In this document: positions 60,726 through 64,000 of the stretch, piece after piece
Layout of the letters: each line of letters opens with the position of its first letter
Numbering within the stretch: the stretch's first letter is position 1
From: Aquificota bacterium
Lineage (GTDB): Bacteria > Aquificota > Aquificia > Aquificales > Hydrogenothermaceae
DNA length: 64,000 nt
Reading direction: 5' to 3'
Assembly: GCA_013153635.1 (NCBI GenBank)
Contig: JAADDZ010000024.1
Coordinates: 24,428 to 88,427 of the forward strand
Notes under the pieces: generated by a model
What the model was told of the DNA's origin: nothing
The model's input: only the letters and a program-made list of their open reading frames with translations
Databases searched by the model: none
Position numbers and translations under genes: made by a program

Positions 60726-62312
60726 TTAGATTAATTTTTGGTAAAAAGAAAAAATTTCTTTGCTCTCTTTTAGGTTTTCTAAGGTTTTGTAAGCTTTTGG
60801 TATGAATAAAAGTAAATCTGTGGCTTTTAGGCTTTCTTTTCCTACTTCTTCTACTGCAAGGTCTCCTGCTATGCCGTGAAGGGTTACTCCTGTGATTACG
60901 GCATCTTTTGGGTTTAGTCTGCTAACCATTGTTCCGATGATGCCAGCTAAAATGTCTCCTGTGCCAGCTGTAGCCATTCCTTCGTTTCCTGTTATAGAGT
61001 AATAGACCTCTTCGTTTGGTGTAGCTATAACTGTTCTTGCGCTTTTTAGTACTACATATGTTCTGGTTTTGAGTGCGAACTGTTTTGCAACTTCTTCCAT
61101 ATTTTCTAGTATGTATGAGGTTTCGTAGCCGGTAAGCCTTGACATCTCTCCAATGTGAGGAGTTAAGACGGTAGATTCTTTTCTATCTATTAGTAATTTT
61201 TCAAAATTTTCTAGGTTGGCAAGGTTGTTTAACCCATCAGCATCGATAACTACAGGTTTTGATATAGTCAATATCTCTTTTATAAGGTTTTTTGTGTAAG
61301 GGTTTACAGACATTCCCATTCCTACAACTATAGATGTGTACTTGCCTTGTTTTATTATCTGTTTTATCTCTTTGGGGGAGTTTTTGCCAAAGATACCGTT
61401 TTGGTCATCGATAGGTATGGTCATTTCTTCTATTAAGGTTTGTTCACATATAGGATTTAGGGATTTTGGTACAACTGCGGTAACTAAACCGGCTCCTGAT
61501 ACATTCGAGGCTTTTGATGCCATTATTACTGCACCTGTTTTTCCTGTACTTCCTCCGATAACAAGTGTGTGACCGTTAGCGTATTTGTGGCTGTCTTTTT
61601 TTCTTAGGGGAAGTTTTACTTTTGAGGGCTGTATTATGTATCTGTGAATGTTCTTTAGATATTTCTCGTCTATGCTTATGTCAACAATATAAATATCTCC
61701 ACAGTATTGGCTAGCTGGATATAGAATGTGGCATAATTTGGGGAAAGCAAATGTTATCGTTAGGTTAGCTTTTATAAAAGTTGGATATATGGTTCCTGTA
61801 TCAGCAGATAGACCTGATGGAATATCTATAGATATAATAGGTTTTGAGTATTTGTTTATAATTTGGATTGCTTTTTCTCTGTAACCTTTTACTGGGGGTG
61901 TAAATCCTGTACCAAAGATAGCATCTATAACGATTTGGGTTTTTTTGACTGCATTTGTGAGTTTCCTTAGGTTCTGTTTTGTTACAAAACTAACTTTTCC
62001 ATTTATCTTTTGGAATATCTCTAGATTTTTGAGGTTGTCTTTTGATAGCTTTTCTTTTGATTCTGCTAATATAAGTACTTCTACTTTTTTTCCTGCTTTA
62101 TGCAAGTATCTAGCTATAACTAATCCATCTCCTCCGTTATTTCCAGAGCCGGCAACTATGAGGAATTCTTCTTTTTGACTGTATCGATTGATGATTATTT
62201 CAGATGCAGTCCTTCCAGCATTTTCCATAAGTACTAGGGAGTGTATGCCTGTGTTTGTTATTGTTTTTTCATCTGCATAAGCCATCTCTTTTGCTTTTAG
62301 GACTTTTTGCAT
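60726..62312 (-). CDS. nnr: bifunctional NAD(P)H-hydrate epimerase/dehydratase
   Basis: Repairs hydrated NADH and NADPH, which form faster at high temperature. The N-terminal epimerase (about 1-210) has GSGNNGGDGLVIARYL; the C-terminal ADP-dependent dehydratase (about 230-510) has GGSTGKTGAVIMASKA, VIDADGLNNLA, LTPHIGEMSRL and GTGDILAGIIG. Start set at ATG 62312 (528 residues), preceded by AAAGGAGAG; a TTG six codons earlier overlaps that site. Full-length fusion as in E. coli YjeF/Nnr. Confidence 0.95.
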   Translation of the reverse strand: MQKVLKAKEMAYADEKTITNTGIHSLVLMENAGRTASEIIINRYSQKEEFLIVAGSGNNGGDGLVIARYLHKAGKKVEVLILAESKEKLSKDNLKNLEIFQKINGKVSFVTKQNLRKLTNAVKKTQIVIDAIFGTGFTPPVKGYREKAIQIINKYSKPIISIDIPSGLSADTGTIYPTFIKANLTITFAFPKLCHILYPASQYCGDIYIVDISIDEKYLKNIHRYIIQPSKVKLPLRKKDSHKYANGHTLVIGGSTGKTGAVIMASKASNVSGAGLVTAVVPKSLNPICEQTLIEEMTIPIDDQNGIFGKNSPKEIKQIIKQGKYTSIVVGMGMSVNPYTKNLIKEILTISKPVVIDADGLNNLANLENFEKLLIDRKESTVLTPHIGEMSRLTGYETSYILENMEEVAKQFALKTRTYVVLKSARTVIATPNEEVYYSITGNEGMATAGTGDILAGIIGTMVSRLNPKDAVITGVTLHGIAGDLAVEEVGKESLKATDLLLFIPKAYKTLENLKESKEIFSFYQKLI

Positions 62313-62525
62313 TTTTCTCTCCTTTTGCAAATTTACATATTTTTATGGTCTCTTTTTTATCTAATTTTTCAAATACTTATAAAATCTTTTTGCATTTTTG
62401 CAAATTTACCAAATTTTTTGTTGTTTATAATTAGTATGTTTGTTATATCTGATATATAGAATTATAAAGAATTTTTAAAGGGATTATAATAATTTACCGA
62501 AAAAAGATTAAAAGGTATTAAATAA

Positions 62526-62559
62526 TGGCATAATATTTGTTTACTGTTATAGGTAACAG
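62526..62559 (+). promoter_or_regulatory. candidate promoter and inverted repeat before the 23-residue gene
   Basis: TGGCATAATATTTGTT (62526-62541) fits a sigma-54 -24/-12 element except the final C, and also contains a sigma-70-like CATAAT. It is followed at once by CTGTTA-TAGG-TAACAG (62544-62559), a 6-bp inverted repeat just ahead of the ribosome site. Either a promoter with operator or a 5' leader hairpin. The region 62337-62525 otherwise shows only AT-rich sequence with short direct repeats. Confidence 0.4.
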
Positions 62560-62583
62560 CAGAATATAAAGGAGGATAAAGCT

Positions 62584-62655
62584 ATGGAAAAGCTTTTGAT
62601 TTTAGGGGTTGCGTTACTTATAGCTACGATTCCTCTCATATTTTTAGCTAAATAG
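62584..62655 (+). CDS. 23-residue single-helix membrane peptide
   Basis: Very short frame behind a consensus AAAGGAGG site: MEKLLILG then a hydrophobic helix with ALLIATIPLIFLAK. The whole peptide is one transmembrane span with a charge at each end, as in small subunits of respiratory or photosynthetic complexes. It is isolated between two minus-strand genes with its own leader. No family recognised. Support is the ribosome site and the perfect one-helix composition; length alone would not suffice. Confidence 0.55.
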   Translation: MEKLLILGVALLIATIPLIFLAK

Positions 62656-62671
62656 TTTCGTATAAATACAG

Positions 62672-63496
62672 TTAGGGGCAACCCCCCTTCTCTTTTTTTA
62701 ATCTGTTTATCATCAAAGTTCCACAACCTCCTATTTTTCTCGTTCTGTATCTGGTTGAAAGGGTAACCCTTATTCCTTTTTCTTTTAGGAATAAAAACGC
62801 TTTTTCATAATCTTTGTCAGATGTTGTCTGGTAAGGTAAGTCTTCTATTGGATTGTATTTTAGTAGAGATATTGGTATGTTTAGTTTTTTTGCTATGTTT
62901 GCTAGGTTCTCTAGTTCTTCTTGTGAGTCGTTGGTGTTCTTTATCAATAAATATGCTAAGCTGTACAGTTTCTTTTTTCTGTTTGATAGAGGCTTTATGT
63001 GGTTTTCTAAGATTTTAAGTAGGTCTTCTAGGTTTGCTGACTTTGGTATCAGTTTCTTTCTCTTTTCTTCTGTTACTGCATGGATTGAAAGAGTTATCCC
63101 GTTGTGAGGTAAGGCTAGGAGTTCTTCAAAATTTTTCAATGGAAAACCTGTGGTGTAAAAGCTTATTTTTAGATTTTTTTGTTTAAATAGCCAAAATGCT
63201 TTTTTCGTGTTTTCCCAATTTAGTAGAGGTTCTCCTATCCCAGCAAAAGCTATATTTGTTATGCTGTAACCTTTTGAGGTTGCTAGACTGTATTGGTTTA
63301 TTATTTCTTCATAGGATAGGTTTCGTTTTAGACCGTACATTCCTGATGCACAAAAGGTACATCTTACTGGACAGCCTACTTGGGAGGATATACATAGGGT
63401 ATTTCTGTAGTATACTGATTCTACTGTATAGTTGTCAGAAGTTTTTACCTGTATTAGTTTGTTTAGCTCATCGTGGATAACTTTTTCTATTTTCAT
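62672..63496 (-). CDS. short RlmN-like radical SAM methyltransferase
   Basis: Radical SAM enzyme of the RlmN/Cfr family (methylates C2 of A2503 in 23S rRNA and A37 in some tRNAs). CxxxCxxC is in QVGCPVRCTFCASG; the Cys seven residues ahead (TLCISSQVG) and the C-terminal Cys in GGCGTL correspond to the two catalytic cysteines of RlmN. AFAGIGEPLLNWEN matches its GEPLLN block. Only 274 residues: the ~80-100-residue N-terminal RNA-binding domain is missing. The ATG overlaps the DUF445 stop (ATGA), so no upstream domain has been lost to a frameshift here. Confidence 0.85.
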   Translation of the reverse strand: MKIEKVIHDELNKLIQVKTSDNYTVESVYYRNTLCISSQVGCPVRCTFCASGMYGLKRNLSYEEIINQYSLATSKGYSITNIAFAGIGEPLLNWENTKKAFWLFKQKNLKISFYTTGFPLKNFEELLALPHNGITLSIHAVTEEKRKKLIPKSANLEDLLKILENHIKPLSNRKKKLYSLAYLLIKNTNDSQEELENLANIAKKLNIPISLLKYNPIEDLPYQTTSDKDYEKAFLFLKEKGIRVTLSTRYRTRKIGGCGTLMINRLKKEKGGCP

Positions 63497-63954
63497 AGGA
63501 TACCTCTTTCTAAATATATGTATATACTCTCTATAAGACCAATAAGAGCGCCTAGAATAGCTCCTGTATATGTTATATGTTTTAACTGATTTTCTGAAAA
63601 ACCAACTACTATCTTTTCTAGTGTCTCTATGTCTATCTCCATAAAAGTTTCTATTACCATCTGTCTTATGTTAAGCTGGGCTAACATTATTGGTAGTTCT
63701 TCTTCTATGTGTTGTTCTATGATGTTGGTTGCTTTTTCTTTTATTCTTTTTTTTAGTTTTTCTTTTACTTTTTCTATCGCTTTGTCTAGTACTTTGTCTA
63801 CAGCTGTAACGATTATCGTTCCTTTTATAGTGAATCTACCTACAGAGATACCTTCTCTTATGGCTTTTTTTATGTCTTCTATAGTAGTGTCTATCAGTTC
63901 GTCTATCACTAATTCTACTCTTTTGTGGAGTCTTTGTTTGTAATTGCTCTCTTC
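63493..63954 (-). CDS. DUF445 family membrane-associated protein, N-terminus lost at window end
   Basis: The C-terminal part of a DUF445 protein: helical region VDELID-type repeats, KVLDKAIEKVKEKLKK, LPIMLAQLNIRQMVIETF, then the terminal hydrophobic helix ITYTGAILGALIGLIESI. The frame continues upstream of the first GTG (63909) as NYKQRLHKRVELVIDEL, normal DUF445 sequence, but from 63954 outward the DNA is an inverted copy of the gene itself and soon gives a stop. So the real gene is longer and has been cut by a fold-back. Function of the family unknown. Confidence 0.8.
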   Translation of the reverse strand, partial: EESNYKQRLHKRVELVIDELIDTTIEDIKKAIREGISVGRFTIKGTIIVTAVDKVLDKAIEKVKEKLKKRIKEKATNIIEQHIEEELPIMLAQLNIRQMVIETFMEIDIETLEKIVVGFSENQLKHITYTGAILGALIGLIESIYIYLERGIL

Positions 63955-63994
63955 AAAAGAGTAGAATTAGTGATAGACGAACTGATAGACACTA
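63885..63994. repeat. 41-bp perfect inverted repeat at the window end
   Basis: 63885-63925 and 63954-63994 are exact reverse complements around a 28-base spacer (63926-63953). The left arm is coding sequence of the DUF445 gene. The right arm reads as the same sequence turned back, breaks the reading frame and continues to within six bases of the end. Most easily explained as a fold-back/chimeric end of an assembly contig, not biology. Confidence 0.9.
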
Positions 63995-64000
63995 ATTCTA

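Noticed and set aside
62669-62702. Possible terminator after the 23-residue gene (AGGGG...CCCCT then T-run)
   Set aside because: Only a 5-bp stem, and the sequence is also the coding 3' end of the RlmN-like gene; too weak to annotate.

Overview
The window is a gene-dense, AT-rich stretch of bacterial chromosome with no intergenic gap over 300 bases. Low G+C, very tight packing with many 4-bp ATGA overlaps, functionally mixed operons, and the gene content (a TusA/DsrE/DsrF/DsrH sulfur-relay cluster, a cytochrome c-dependent nitric oxide reductase, a SdhB whose third centre is rebuilt for a [4Fe-4S] cluster, Wza/Wzi/Wzz surface-polysaccharide genes) point to a thermophilic member of the Aquificota. 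A Sulfurihydrogenibium- or Persephonella-like Hydrogenothermaceae is my best guess; this placement is inference from gene content and style, not from a marker search.

Layout. 1-2.9 kb (minus): pth (cut by the left edge), rplY, prs, tRNA-Gln and ispE. 3-4.3 kb (plus): mtnP and an exported rhodanese. 4.3-6.9 kb (minus): a small unknown protein, a PPP-type phosphatase, tRNA m1A methylase and an unknown protein. 6.9-14.5 kb (plus): a very large Wza-like SLBB exporter, Wzi, Wzz, an aldo/keto reductase, a DksA-type zinc finger protein and lspA. 14.5-24.7 kb (minus): thirteen tightly packed genes from pyrK through secG, a prepilin peptidase, a ModE-like regulator, pgsA and pgi to mutS2. 24.8-26.5 kb (plus): sdhA alone with its own terminator. 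26.5-29.3 kb (minus): a small unknown, ahpC with a strong palindromic operator, and recJ. 29.4-34.1 kb (plus): an unknown, a nitronate monooxygenase-like protein, a ThiF/MoeB-type E1, tusA-dsrE-dsrF-dsrH and pdxA.

34.1-35.9 kb (minus): a lipoprotein, a small membrane protein and corA. 36-40.6 kb (plus): a Cys-rich lipoprotein paired with an outer-membrane barrel, rplS, rnhB and a diguanylate cyclase. 40.6-44 kb: a thioredoxin-like protein (minus), sdhB (plus), then an AI-2E family permease, a 32-residue membrane protein and a UDP-glucuronate decarboxylase (minus). 44.2-47 kb (plus): norC, norB, a small membrane protein and a Kazal-domain lipoprotein. 47-53.9 kb (minus): orphan hyuB, DUF3108 and DUF2203 proteins, gyrB, dnaN and bioC. 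54-55.1 kb (plus): an unrecognised protein built from an internal duplication. 55.1-64 kb: mostly minus, with mtnC, an ABC exporter, a DUF4010 membrane protein, rusA, a DUF3817 protein, a UbiE-like methylase, nnr, a short RlmN-like radical SAM enzyme and a DUF445 protein, interrupted by nfu and a 23-residue membrane peptide on plus.

No CRISPR array, insertion sequence, prophage or rRNA was seen. The last ~50 bases are an inverted copy of the preceding sequence and truncate the DUF445 gene, which looks like a fold-back artefact at a contig end. The stretches most worth following up are the duplicated-domain protein at 54 kb, the nor operon with its Kazal lipoprotein, the paired surface proteins sharing EF-hand-like loops at 36-38.5 kb, and the sulfur-relay cluster at 30-33 kb.
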